Shown one piece after another: positions 18,653 through 28,530 of a stretch of 64,000 nucleotides of DNA (its first letter is position 1; each line of letters starts with the position of its first letter). The translations under genes were made by a program, and so were the position numbers. Under the pieces are notes generated by a model, which worked only from the letters and a program-made list of their open reading frames with translations, had not been told where the DNA came from and made no database searches. The DNA is taken from positions 1-64,000 of the forward strand of contig WGNB01000035.1 in the NCBI GenBank assembly GCA_016124795.1, written 5' to 3'. Source of the DNA: Rhodopseudomonas sp. Lineage in GTDB: Bacteria > Pseudomonadota > Alphaproteobacteria > Rhizobiales > Xanthobacteraceae.

Positions 18653-19507
18653 TCACGCCCCGATGCGCTTGGCTTCGAACGGCCGGCTCGGATTGACGAT
18701 CTCGTCCTGCGCGGTGACGAACTGGATTTCGGCAGCGCCGATTTCGGCGGTCTTGGCCAGCACACCGTAGATCGCCGAGCCGGCTTTTGCGAGCGCCGCG
18801 CCGGCGTTTCCCTCGCGCAGATAATGCGCCAGGAACAGCGCGGCCATGGCATCGCCGGCGCCGCTGGCGACCAGTTCGAGCTTCGGGGTTCGCAGCAGAT
18901 ATTGACCGTCATCGTCGCAGGCCAGCATGTCGATTGAATCCGCCGGCGTTTCATCGCTATGCAACGAGGTCACCAGCACGGTGCGCGGACCCGACTTCTG
19001 CAAGGCCTCGACCGCCAGCAGCGCGTCGTTAAGGGTGACCGTCTTGCGGCCGGTCAGGAAGTCCAGCTCGAACTGATTAGGCGTGACGATGTCGGCGGCC
19101 GGCACGGCCTTATCACGGATGAATTCCGGGATGCCGTCGCGCACAAATACGCCGGTATGGACGTCGCCGATCACCGGATCGCAGCAATAGCGCACCGACG
19201 GGTTGCAGCGCCTGACGGTCGCGACTGAATCGAGAATGGCGGCCGCCGTCTCGGCGCTGCCCATGTAACCCGACAGCACGCCGTCGCATTCGCTCAACAC
19301 CCCCCGCGCCTCAACGCCAGCGACCAGATCACGGATCAGCTTGGGCGCAAAGACCTCGCCGGTCCATTCGCCGTAGCCGGTATGATTGGAAAACTGCACG
19401 GTATGGATCGGCCAGACCTCGACCCCGATCCGTTGCAGCGGAAAGACCGCGGCCGCATTGCCGACATGGCCATAGACGACGTGGGACTGGATCGACATCA
19501 GGTTCAT
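18653..19507 (-). CDS. pdxY: Pyridoxal kinase (PdxY type)
   Basis: 284 residues. Ribokinase-like fold with [20 protein letters not shown] at the N-terminus (family signature), the YCCDPVIGD motif near 130, [12 protein letters not shown] near 163, and the catalytic anion-hole [12 protein letters not shown] near 225. Phosphorylates pyridoxal to PLP in salvage; some PdxK/PdxY relatives also act on hydroxymethylpyrimidine. A strong hairpin lies immediately upstream, so it may not simply be co-transcribed with the binding protein at 19582. Confidence 0.93.
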   Translation of the reverse strand: MNLMSIQSHVVYGHVGNAAAVFPLQRIGVEVWPIHTVQFSNHTGYGEWTGEVFAPKLIRDLVAGVEARGVLSECDGVLSGYMGSAETAAAILDSVATVRRCNPSVRYCCDPVIGDVHTGVFVRDGIPEFIRDKAVPAADIVTPNQFELDFLTGRKTVTLNDALLAVEALQKSGPRTVLVTSLHSDETPADSIDMLACDDDGQYLLRTPKLELVASGAGDAMAALFLAHYLREGNAGAALAKAGSAIYGVLAKTAEIGAAEIQFVTAQDEIVNPSRPFEAKRIGA

Positions 19508-19523
19508 GGGGATACCAATAACA

Positions 19524-19552
19524 GATACGGCGGGGAAGTTCCCCGCCGTATC
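19524..19552 (-). terminator. Strong hairpin between the ABC binding-protein gene and pdxY
   Basis: GATACGGCGGGGAA and TTCCCCGCCGTATC are 14-bp perfect arms separated by one base, giving a physical stem of about 12-13 bp. On the minus strand it lies 30 nt after the binding-protein stop and 16 nt before the pdxY ATG, followed by GTTATT. It may terminate most transcripts or control pdxY translation. Confidence 0.6.
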
Positions 19553-19581
19553 GCAACTTCAGGACTAAAGGATAACAGCGC

Positions 19582-20610
19582 CTATTTCATCCCCAGCTTC
19601 TTGTTGGCTTCATCGACAAAGCTGTTCGTATAGGTCTTCGACAGGTCGATATTGGCCTTGGCGACGGCCGGCGACGACTGGCTAAACACCGCCAGAACCG
19701 CGGCGGCGCCCTTCGGGTCCATGCGGCCGGTTTCCGAATACATCGGCATGGTATTTTTCAGCGCCGCGATATAACCCGGCTTGTCCTTGCCGATCAGCTC
19801 GGGCGGCATCTTGGCGGTGATTTCCTCGGCAGTGTGGCTGTGAATCCACCTCAGCGTCGAGACGATGGCATTGGTCATCGCCTGTACTTCTTTCTGGTGG
19901 CCCTTGATCCAGTCGGCCTGGGCATAGAGCGCGCCGCCGGGATATTCACCGCCGAACACCGCGAGGGTGTCTTTCTGCGAACGGGTGTCGCTGAGGATCC
20001 GCAAGTCCTTGAACTGGCCGGCCAGCACGGTCACCGCCGGATCGAGCATCACCGCGGCATCGATCTGACCCTGCTCCATCGCCGCGATCGCCGAACCGCC
20101 GAGACCGACACCGATCACGCCGACCGAATTCGAATCGACGCCGTTCTTGCTCAGCAGATATTTCAGGAAGAAGTCGGTCGACGAACCGGGCGCCGACACA
20201 CCGACCTTCTTGCCGGCGAGATCCTTCACCGACTTCACGGTGTCATTGTGCTTCGGCGACACCACCAGCACCAGACCGGGGAAGCGATCATAAACGACGA
20301 AAGACTGGAGGTGCTGACCCTTGGCGGCGAGATTGACGCAATGATCGAAGTAGCCGGACGCGACGTCGGCCGAACCACCCATCACCGCCTTGAGCGAATC
20401 CGAACCGCCCTTGAACTGCACGACATCGACATCGACGCCGGCTTTCTTGAACTCGCCGAGCGAGGCGGCCAGCATGGTCGGCAGATAACACAGGCACGAC
20501 GCACCGCCGACGGCGATGGTGACCTTGGCTTGCGCCAGACCGACCGTCAGGCCGGATGAAACAACAAGCGCGGCCAGCATGGTTGCCAGCCGGCGAAATA
20601 ATGCGGGCAT
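19582..20610 (-). CDS. ABC transporter periplasmic substrate-binding protein (NMT1/THI5-like)
   Basis: 342 residues with a signal peptide (...TVGLAQA, about 1-28). The NMT1/SsuA-like fold is shown by TIAVGGASCLCYLPTMLA, the GGSDSLKAVMGGSADVA segment near 68 and GVSAPGSSTDFFLKYLL near 138. It binds a small nitrogen- or sulfur-containing compound outside the membrane. The permease and ATPase genes (21808-23411) are on the same strand but separated from it by tctC on the other strand. The neighbour pdxY hints at a vitamin B6 or pyrimidine-type ligand; this is inference only. Confidence 0.9.
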   Translation of the reverse strand: MPALFRRLATMLAALVVSSGLTVGLAQAKVTIAVGGASCLCYLPTMLAASLGEFKKAGVDVDVVQFKGGSDSLKAVMGGSADVASGYFDHCVNLAAKGQHLQSFVVYDRFPGLVLVVSPKHNDTVKSVKDLAGKKVGVSAPGSSTDFFLKYLLSKNGVDSNSVGVIGVGLGGSAIAAMEQGQIDAAVMLDPAVTVLAGQFKDLRILSDTRSQKDTLAVFGGEYPGGALYAQADWIKGHQKEVQAMTNAIVSTLRWIHSHTAEEITAKMPPELIGKDKPGYIAALKNTMPMYSETGRMDPKGAAAVLAVFSQSSPAVAKANIDLSKTYTNSFVDEANKKLGMK

Positions 20611-20799
20611 GATTTCCTCCTCGGTTTCAGCGGGGGCCTCTCAACAGGCCGTTTCGGCGCGCAACATAAGCCAGCGCCACGGCGCTGCCTAGAGGCGGGC
20701 CGAACGACAAATGCCGGCCTTTTCCATGGCGGCGGATCGCCAAGCGGGATAAAGAAAGACATCCGGTCGATCAGAACCGGTCTAGGGAGCAATATCGAA

Positions 20800-21774
20800 A
20801 TGAAGAAACTGATGATGGCCGCGGCCTGCGCCGCATGGGCCACCGGCGCGATGCCGGCTATGGCCGCCGATTATCCCTCGCATCCGATCACGATGGTGGT
20901 GCCACTGGGCGTTGGCGGTTCGACCGACGTCATCGCGCGTATCATGGCGCAAGGCATGGGCGATGTCCTCGGCCAGCGCATCATCGTCGAAAACACCACC
21001 GGCGCCGGCGGCTCGATCGGCGAAGGCCGAATCTCGCGTTCGACCCCGGACGGCTACACCATCGGCATCGGCCAATGGGGCACCAATGTCGCGGTCGGGG
21101 CGATCTACAATCTCAATTATGACCTCATGAAAGATTTCGAGCCGATCGGCTTGATCTCGACCCAGCCGTTTCTTGTCGTCGCGCGCAAAACCATGCCCGC
21201 CAATAATCTCAAGGAACTGATCGCCTGGCTGAAGGCCAACAAGGATAAGGCGACCGAAGGCAATTCCGGCGTCGGCTCTCCGGCGCATGTCGCCGGCCTG
21301 ATGTTTCAAAAGGCGGCCGGCGTGAACATCACCATGGTGCCCTATCGCGGCGCCGGCGATTCGACCCAGGCGCTTGTCGCCGGCCAGATCGACGTGATGC
21401 TCAACACGCCGGCGGCCTCGATGGGCCAGCTCAAGGCCGGCGGCATTAAAGTTTACGCGGTGACATCCAACAAGCGGATCGCCTCGATGCCCGATGTGCC
21501 GACCACCGACGAAGCCGGCCTGCCGACCTTCCACTTTTCGTTCTGGCACGCGATCTGGGCGCCCAAAGGCACGCCAAAGGAAATCGTCGCCAAGCTCAAC
21601 GACGCTCTGGTCAAGACGCTGGCCAACCCGAAGATCCGCGAGCGCATGGAGCAACTGACTCAGGATATCTTCCCGGTCGCCGAACAGACACCGGAAGCCC
21701 TGCGCAAGTTCCAGCAGGAAGAAATCGACAAATGGTGGCCGGTTATCAAGGCCGCCAATATCAAGGTGAAGTAA
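20800..21774 (+). CDS. Tripartite tricarboxylate transporter substrate-binding protein (TctC/Bug)
   Basis: 324 residues with a signal peptide (...MPAMAADYP). Bug-family marks: YPSHPITMVVPLGVGGSTDVIARI, IIVENTTGAGGSIGE, and PYRGAGDSTQALVAGQIDVM near 180. Binds carboxylates or related metabolites in the periplasm. The ribosome site GGGAG precedes the ATG. It has no adjacent tctAB; the only tctBA pair here is 30 kb away (52121-54280). It is alone on the plus strand within the ABC gene set. Confidence 0.93.
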   Translation: MKKLMMAAACAAWATGAMPAMAADYPSHPITMVVPLGVGGSTDVIARIMAQGMGDVLGQRIIVENTTGAGGSIGEGRISRSTPDGYTIGIGQWGTNVAVGAIYNLNYDLMKDFEPIGLISTQPFLVVARKTMPANNLKELIAWLKANKDKATEGNSGVGSPAHVAGLMFQKAAGVNITMVPYRGAGDSTQALVAGQIDVMLNTPAASMGQLKAGGIKVYAVTSNKRIASMPDVPTTDEAGLPTFHFSFWHAIWAPKGTPKEIVAKLNDALVKTLANPKIRERMEQLTQDIFPVAEQTPEALRKFQQEEIDKWWPVIKAANIKVK

Positions 21775-21807
21775 GCCTCGCCATCCGATCGAAGCAGCGG
21801 GCGACGC

Positions 21808-22596
21808 CTAAAGCCGTGCGTCGCCCGCCATCGGCCGCCAGATCAGCAGCCGCTTTTCGACAAGACTGACGACTACGTCAATCACGATCACGAAAGCCGC
21901 CAGCACGAACATGCCGGCGAAGACCCCGGCGACATCGAAAACGCCTTCGGCCTGCTGGATCAGGTATCCCAAGCCCGCCGCCGCGCCGAGATATTCGCCG
22001 ACCACGGCGCCGACGACGGCAAAGCCGACCGAAGTGTGCAGCGACGAGAACATCCACGACAGCGCCGACGGCCAATAGACATGGCGCATCAATTGACGTT
22101 CGTTCATGCCGAGCATGCGGGCATTGGCGAGCACCGTCGGCGAGACTTCCTTGACGCCCTGGTAGACGTTGAAGAACACGATAAAGAACACAAGGGTGAC
22201 GCCAAGCGCGACCTTCGACCAGATCCCCAAGCCCAGCCAGAGCGTAAAGATCGGCGCCAGCACGACGCGCGGCAACGCATTGGCGGCTTTGACATAAGGA
22301 TCGAACACCGCCGCGGTGCGCGGCTGGCGCGCGAACCAGAAGCCGACCAGCACGCCGCCAACCGAGCCGATGGCGAAGGCCAGCATGGCTTCGACCAGCG
22401 TGACGTAAAGATGCTTCCAGATCACGCCAGTGGCGAACCACGCGACGATCTGCTTCACGACATCGACCGGATTGGAAAAGAAGAACGGCGGCAGAAGCAC
22501 CTTGCCGAAGATCGGATAGGTCGTGAACACATACCAGATTGCCAGTGAGACGACGCCGACCAGAACCTGCAGGGCGGTGAGTTTGAGACGCGACAT
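21808..22596 (-). CDS. ABC transporter permease (SsuC/TauC-like)
   Basis: 262 residues, six predicted helices, with the BPD_transp_1 EAA-type loop (EVSPTVLANARMLGMNERQLMRHVYWPSALSWM, about 155-187). The start is placed at ATG 22596, whose A overlaps the ATPase stop (TGATG), so translation is coupled; a GTG one codon earlier is possible. It partners the ATPase at 22596 and probably the binding protein at 19582. The 3' end lies within an 11-bp inverted repeat (21797-21828) shared with the convergent tctC. Confidence 0.92.
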   Translation of the reverse strand: MSRLKLTALQVLVGVVSLAIWYVFTTYPIFGKVLLPPFFFSNPVDVVKQIVAWFATGVIWKHLYVTLVEAMLAFAIGSVGGVLVGFWFARQPRTAAVFDPYVKAANALPRVVLAPIFTLWLGLGIWSKVALGVTLVFFIVFFNVYQGVKEVSPTVLANARMLGMNERQLMRHVYWPSALSWMFSSLHTSVGFAVVGAVVGEYLGAAAGLGYLIQQAEGVFDVAGVFAGMFVLAAFVIVIDVVVSLVEKRLLIWRPMAGDARL

Positions 22597-23411
22597 CACC
22601 GGCCCTCCGCCTGGGCGTAGCCCTTGATCACTTCACTCTTGAGCATGTGCCAGATCTCGCGGTGCAAGGTATGAAACGCCGGATCGAGCTTGATCTCGGC
22701 AATGTCGCGCGGTCGCGGCAGGGTCACGCGCCAATCGCCGATGATGCGCGCGGCCGGCCCCGCCGACATGATGACGACGCGGTCGGACAACGCGATCGCC
22801 TCTTCCAGATCGTGGGTCACGAATAGCACCGCCTTGCGGTCGGCGCTCCACAATTCAAGCAACAGATTGCCCATGATCTGCCGGGTCTGGGCATCGAGCG
22901 GACCGAAAGGCTCGTCCATCAGCAAGATCTTCGGATCGCGGATCAGAACCTGCGCCAGACCGATACGCTTGCGCTGACCGCCCGATAACATGTGCGGATA
23001 GCGGTCGCCGAAAGCGCCCAAACCGACCTTGGCCAGCCAGTCTTTCGCGCGCGCGCGCGCCTCGGCTTTCGGCGTGCCGACGATTTCCAGACCGATGGCG
23101 ACATTTTCCAGCGCCGTTTTCCACGGAAACAGCGAATCGGCTTGGAACAAATAACCGGCCTGGCGATTAAGCGTGGTCAACGCGGCGCCGAAAATATCGG
23201 CGCGGCCGGCGGCCGGCGCGATCAGTCCGGCGGCAATATTCAACAACGTGGACTTACCACAACCGGTCGGCCCGACGATGGCGACGAATTCGCCGTCGGC
23301 GACCTTGAGCGTGGCGGCCTCGACCGCGCGGTAGCTGCCGCCCTTCGCCAGACGGAAGGCGACATCGACGCCATGCAGCTCAACGGCCGAGGTTGCTTCA
23401 CTGACACTCAT
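22596..23411 (-). CDS. ABC transporter ATP-binding protein (SsuB/TauB-like)
   Basis: 271 residues from ATG 23411; the longer open frame upstream is antisense to the fusion transporter gene. Walker A GPTGCGKST (about 50-58), signature LSGGQRKRIGLAQ (about 144), Walker B ILLMDEPFGPLD and H-loop VTHDLEEA are intact. The signature has RKR where GQRQR is usual, a mild variant. Energises import through the coupled permease. Confidence 0.93.
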   Translation of the reverse strand: MSVSEATSAVELHGVDVAFRLAKGGSYRAVEAATLKVADGEFVAIVGPTGCGKSTLLNIAAGLIAPAAGRADIFGAALTTLNRQAGYLFQADSLFPWKTALENVAIGLEIVGTPKAEARARAKDWLAKVGLGAFGDRYPHMLSGGQRKRIGLAQVLIRDPKILLMDEPFGPLDAQTRQIMGNLLLELWSADRKAVLFVTHDLEEAIALSDRVVIMSAGPAARIIGDWRVTLPRPRDIAEIKLDPAFHTLHREIWHMLKSEVIKGYAQAEGR

Positions 23412-23525
23412 CGGACAATTCCCTGAAGTTCGGCGGCAACCTAGCCGCTGGGAGCGGCCTTGCAAACTGCCCGAACGCCGGCAGGGCGGGTTTCGCCCGC
23501 CCCCGGTGCATGGCACATTGCCGCG

Positions 23526-25115
23526 ATGACCCCAGACCCCCGCCTGTTCGATGCCTGGGCCCGCCTGCCCGACTATCTCGGCAGCCATGTGCTGGTCAGC
23601 CTCACCGCCCTGGCTCTTGGCCTGGGCGTCAGCCTGCCGCTGGCGATCGTGTCGATGCGGCGGCCGTTGCTGCGCGGCGCGCTGCTCGGGGCCGCCAGCG
23701 TGATCCAGACCATTCCGGGCATCGCCCTGCTCGCATTGTTCTATCCCTTGCTGCTGGCGCTGGCGGCGGCATCGGACAATATCTTCGGCGCCAGTTTTTC
23801 CGCGCTCGGCTTTCTGCCGTCGGTGCTGGCGTTGGCGCTTTATTCGATGCTGCCGGTGCTGCGCAACACTGTCACCGGCCTCGCCGGCGTCGACCCGCGC
23901 CTGCGCGAAGCCGCGCGCGTGGTCGGCATGACGCCGGGCCAGACGCTGCGCGATATCGAACTGCCGCAGGCCTTGCCGGTGATCATGGCCGGCATCCGCA
24001 CCTCGGCGGTGTGGGTGATCGGCACCGCGACGCTCGCCACCCCGATCGGCCAGACGAGTCTCGGCAATTACATCTTTGCCGGGCTGCAGACGCAGAACTG
24101 GGTATTCGTGATTTTCGGCTGCGTCGCCGCCGCCGCCTTGGCACTGGTGATCGACCAGTTGCTGGCGCAGATGGAGCGTGGCGTCGCCTTGCGCAGCCGC
24201 GTCCGGATCTGGGGCGGCGCGCTCGGCCTTGTGCTGGTGGTGCTGGCCGCGCTCACGCCCGGTTATGGCGCGACGCAAGGCACCTATGTCGTCGGCACCA
24301 AGAGCTTTACCGAACAATATGTCCTTGGCGCATTGATCCAGCAGCGACTGGCTGCCAACGGCCTGTCATCGGAACGACGAGACGGTCTAGGCTCCGCCGT
24401 GCTGTTCAAGGCGCTGACCTCCGGCGATGTCGATGTCTATGTCGATTATTCGGGCACGATCTGGGCCAATTACATGAAGCATAGCGAAGTCCAGCCGCGC
24501 GACATTGTGCTGAAGGATGTCGGACGATGGCTGAAGGCAACCTATGGCGTGCGCATGCTCGGTTCGCTCGGCTTCGAGAACGCCTATGCCCTGGCGATGC
24601 CGCGGCAGAAGGCCGACGCACTTGGCATCAACACCATCGCCGATCTGGCCGCCCATTCAGGCGAAATGACCATCGGCGGCGACTATGAATTCTTCGACCG
24701 GCCGGAATGGAAAGCGATCCGCAGCGCCTACGGCCTGCGTTTCAAGGATCAGCGCTCGATGCAGGCGACCTTCATGTATCAAGCCGCCGTCAACGGCGAC
24801 GTCGATGTCGTCTCGGCCTTTTCGAGCGATGGCCAGATCGCGAAATACGATCTCAAGGTGCTGACCGACCCGAAACAGGCGATCCCGCCTTATGACGCTA
24901 TTGTGCTGATCGGCCCCGGCCGCGCCACCGACACCCGGCTTGCGGCCGCGCTCAAACCATTGATCGGCGCAATCCCGGTCGCCACCATGCAGGAAGCGAA
25001 TTTGCGCGCGTCGTCAACCGGCGCTTCGCCGAACGACGTCGCCGGCTGGCTATGGGACAAGATCGGCAAGGCCGGAGCCAAGATCAAAGCCGCGCCGAAC
25101 GACATGACAGACTAG
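23526..25115 (+). CDS. Osmoprotectant-type ABC permease fused to its substrate-binding domain
   Basis: 529 residues from ATG 23526. Residues about 1-225 form a six-helix OpuB/ProW-like permease with the loop PRLREAARVVGMTPGQTLRDIELPQALP. Residues about 255-525 form an OpuAC-type binding domain starting YVVGTKSFTEQY, with DVYVDYSGTIWANYM. Such fusions are known for OpuABC, BilE and EgtU, transporting glycine betaine, choline, bile acids or ergothioneine. No cognate OpuA-type ATPase is adjacent; the ATPase upstream is divergent and of the SsuB type. The ligand is open. Confidence 0.9.
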   Translation: MTPDPRLFDAWARLPDYLGSHVLVSLTALALGLGVSLPLAIVSMRRPLLRGALLGAASVIQTIPGIALLALFYPLLLALAAASDNIFGASFSALGFLPSVLALALYSMLPVLRNTVTGLAGVDPRLREAARVVGMTPGQTLRDIELPQALPVIMAGIRTSAVWVIGTATLATPIGQTSLGNYIFAGLQTQNWVFVIFGCVAAAALALVIDQLLAQMERGVALRSRVRIWGGALGLVLVVLAALTPGYGATQGTYVVGTKSFTEQYVLGALIQQRLAANGLSSERRDGLGSAVLFKALTSGDVDVYVDYSGTIWANYMKHSEVQPRDIVLKDVGRWLKATYGVRMLGSLGFENAYALAMPRQKADALGINTIADLAAHSGEMTIGGDYEFFDRPEWKAIRSAYGLRFKDQRSMQATFMYQAAVNGDVDVVSAFSSDGQIAKYDLKVLTDPKQAIPPYDAIVLIGPGRATDTRLAAALKPLIGAIPVATMQEANLRASSTGASPNDVAGWLWDKIGKAGAKIKAAPNDMTD

Positions 25116-25413
25116 CCGCGTAAAGTTCCAACCGTCGGCCAGAAGCGATAACCGAATTATCCCGGTATCCGGCTGCAATTCGGGCGCCTTCGCCTTTAGT
25201 CCGTGCCGAAAATGTCGCGGCTCGTCGAATTCGACGGCATGGCGTTTTTCCTGAAGCACGGCTGTTGTATAAAAAGCTAAGCCACCGCCATTCGTTCAAG
25301 ATTCCCGCGAACCCGACGACGGCGTCGAATGTGGCAATGTTTTGTTGAACCAAATCGGCTATTCAGCACTTGATCGACGCGGGCGCGCATTGGAACTTGA
25401 GGCGGAGCTGGAA

Positions 25414-26931
25414 ATGTTCAATCGATTGGCGACGGTCCCTTCCACCTTGGCAATATCGCGGCGACGGTCTTCCGCCATCGTGGCGCTCGCGGCCATGGCC
25501 ACATTGACGACGCTGCCGACCGACGCTTCGGCCAAGCCGACCCGCCAGGCCCAGACCAAAGTGGAATCCGCGCCGCGCGAGGCCGGCGAACCGATCATGG
25601 CGATCGTGTCGATCAAGCGCCAGCAGGTCACCTTGTACGATGCCGATGGCTGGATCCTCCGCGCCCCGGTCTCGACCGGCGTCGGCGGGCGCGAGACGCC
25701 GGCCGGCATCTTTGCGGTCATCGAGAAGGACAAGGACCACCACTCCAGCATGTACGACGATGCCTGGATGCCGAACATGCAGCGCATCACCTGGAACGGC
25801 ATCGCGCTGCACGGCGGGCCGCTGCCCGGCTATGCGGCCTCGCATGGCTGCGTGCGAATGCCTTACGGCTTCGCGGAGAAGCTGTTCGACAAGACGCGGA
25901 TCGGCATGCGGGTGATCATCGCGCCGAACGACGCGGCCCCGGTCGATTTCGACCATCCGTCCCTGCTCCAGCCGAACGCCAAAGCCGTCGCGGCGGCGCC
26001 GGAGCAGGCGGAAACCCTCGGCCGCGACGCCAAGGACGCCGCCAAGGCGGCGACCGAGGCCAAGAAATCAGCCCTGGTCGCGGCGCGCGCGGCGAAATCG
26101 GTCACCGCGTCGCTGCATAAGCTCAAACTGCTGAAGACTCGCGCCGACGCCTTGCTGGCATCGGCCGACAAAGCGCTGGCCTCGGCAAGCACCGACGAAG
26201 CCAAGGCGCGTGCCGGGGAGCGCAAGGCGAAAGCCGCGGCCAAAGCCGCGGAGGCCGCCACCCACCTCGACGACGCTACCGCCGACGCAAGCGCGAAACG
26301 CGACGCTGCCGCAACGGCGAAGGAGGCCGCCAAGGCGGCCGAAACGAAGAAGACCGAGACAGCCAGAGCCGCCAACGACGCCAAGCTCGCGCTCGAACCG
26401 GTTTCGATCTACATCAGCCGCGCGACTCAAAAGCTTTACGTCCGGCGCAACACCCACAAACGGTGGCCGGACGGCGGCGAAGTGTTCGATTCCAGCATCG
26501 AGCTTCCGGTCACGATCCGCGATCCCGACAAGCCGATCGGCACCCATGTGTTCACCGCAATGGCGCGTAACGATACCGGCCTGCGCTGGACCGCTGTCAC
26601 GATTGACGACGGCGACAACGCCAAGGACGCGCTTGACCGCGTTACCATTCCGAAGGAAATTCTCGACCGGATCGCGCCGACCGCCGTGCCGCGCTCGTCG
26701 ATCATCGTCTCGGACGAGCCGTTGAGCCGCGAGACCAATTACCGTACAGAATTCGTCGCGGTCCTGAGTAATCAGCCGCAAGGTGGCTTCATTACGCGCA
26801 AAGTGACGCCCGTCGATCGTGTGGCCAGCGACGACTACGACCGCGGCTCATCGTTCTTCGACTGGGGCTTTCGCGCCTACGATGCGCCACGCCGCAGCAG
26901 CTATTTCCCGTTTCATCGCGGACGCTGGTAA
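25414..26931 (+). CDS. L,D-transpeptidase (YkuD) with Ala/Lys-rich coil and second domain
   Basis: 505 residues from ATG 25414, which has GGCGGAG upstream. Signal sequence about 1-42 (...TDASA). The YkuD catalytic domain (about 60-175) ends with HGGPLPGYAASHGCVRMP; His133 and the nucleophile Cys146 are present. A roughly 140-residue Ala/Lys/Glu-rich helical stretch (about 190-325) follows. A second segment (about 330-470) starts IYISRATQKLYVRR, like the opening of a YkuD domain, but has no HGC. It likely cross-links peptidoglycan or attaches proteins to it in the periplasm. The 25116-25413 gap shows no gene. Confidence 0.88.
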   Translation: MFNRLATVPSTLAISRRRSSAIVALAAMATLTTLPTDASAKPTRQAQTKVESAPREAGEPIMAIVSIKRQQVTLYDADGWILRAPVSTGVGGRETPAGIFAVIEKDKDHHSSMYDDAWMPNMQRITWNGIALHGGPLPGYAASHGCVRMPYGFAEKLFDKTRIGMRVIIAPNDAAPVDFDHPSLLQPNAKAVAAAPEQAETLGRDAKDAAKAATEAKKSALVAARAAKSVTASLHKLKLLKTRADALLASADKALASASTDEAKARAGERKAKAAAKAAEAATHLDDATADASAKRDAAATAKEAAKAAETKKTETARAANDAKLALEPVSIYISRATQKLYVRRNTHKRWPDGGEVFDSSIELPVTIRDPDKPIGTHVFTAMARNDTGLRWTAVTIDDGDNAKDALDRVTIPKEILDRIAPTAVPRSSIIVSDEPLSRETNYRTEFVAVLSNQPQGGFITRKVTPVDRVASDDYDRGSSFFDWGFRAYDAPRRSSYFPFHRGRW

Positions 26932-26938
26932 AGCCCTG

Positions 26939-26963
26939 ACGCCGCGGCGCAGCGACGCGGCGT
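26939..26963. terminator. Hairpin between convergent genes
   Basis: ACGCCGCG / CGCGGCGT, an 8-bp perfect stem with a 9-nt loop, lies between the stops of the L,D-transpeptidase and the LprI-like gene. No T-tract is visible, so it is a weak candidate for a shared terminator. Confidence 0.4.
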
Positions 26964-26975
26964 AAGTCAGCAAGC

Positions 26976-27392
26976 CTAATCCCGGTCTTCCTTGCCGGGG
27001 TTATCCGGCCCGGCGCCGCCGCTCGACAATTCCTCGGCGCGCCGCTTGGTCATGTCGCGGAAACAGGCCGCCGCGTTGATGCGGGCAATCGTGCCCTCGC
27101 CCGCCAGATAATACGCGCAGTTCGCGTCACGATATTTGATCCAGGCGCGCTCCGCGTCGCGCAGCTTGACCTTCTGGTCGGGCCCGGCGGATTTCATCGC
27201 TTCCTGATACGCGATCGTCAGTTCCCTGTCCCAATGCGCCCGTTGCGCCATCAGGCAATCGACGATCTCCGGCGTCGAACCGTCACATGTCCCCGGATTA
27301 CCCGGCTCGCCGGCCAAGGCCGCGCCGGCACAAAAGCAAACGGCCGCCCCGGTGAGGGCGGCCGCTGCAACGATGGCGATGCGCCAGCGCAT
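26976..27392 (-). CDS. LprI/DUF1311-domain periplasmic protein
   Basis: 138 residues from ATG 27392. Signal peptide about 1-27 (...CAGAALA). The DUF1311 pattern is clear: C...TPEIVDCL..., LRDAERAWIKYRDANCAYY and a final C.RDMTKRRAEEL, with paired cysteines probably disulfide-bonded. LprI-type proteins inhibit lysozyme in some bacteria; function here is not certain. The start lies 3 bp after the ilvC stop on the same strand, so read-through from ilvC is likely. Confidence 0.85.
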   Translation of the reverse strand: MRWRIAIVAAAALTGAAVCFCAGAALAGEPGNPGTCDGSTPEIVDCLMAQRAHWDRELTIAYQEAMKSAGPDQKVKLRDAERAWIKYRDANCAYYLAGEGTIARINAAACFRDMTKRRAEELSSGGAGPDNPGKEDRD

Positions 27393-27394
27393 TG

Positions 27395-28426
<1,032 letters not shown>

Positions 28427-28530
28427 TTAGGTTCGGCCAATAATCATTCGTTGGCGGGTCAGGTGAGAGTTTTTCCCGCCGGGGAGCTTCTAGGTCGCCC
28501 GGCGGCCGGGGGCAAGTGGTGTGGGGGCGG

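Noticed and set aside
20611-20799. TPP or other vitamin riboswitch before the NMT1-type binding-protein gene
   Set aside because: I looked for the conserved CUGAGA and ACCUGAUC-type elements and did not find them.
23412-24317. Upstream extension of the SsuB-like ATPase frame to 573 codons
   Set aside because: The added part is antisense to the permease/binding-protein fusion and is His/Gln/Arg-rich; the ATPase starts at 23411.
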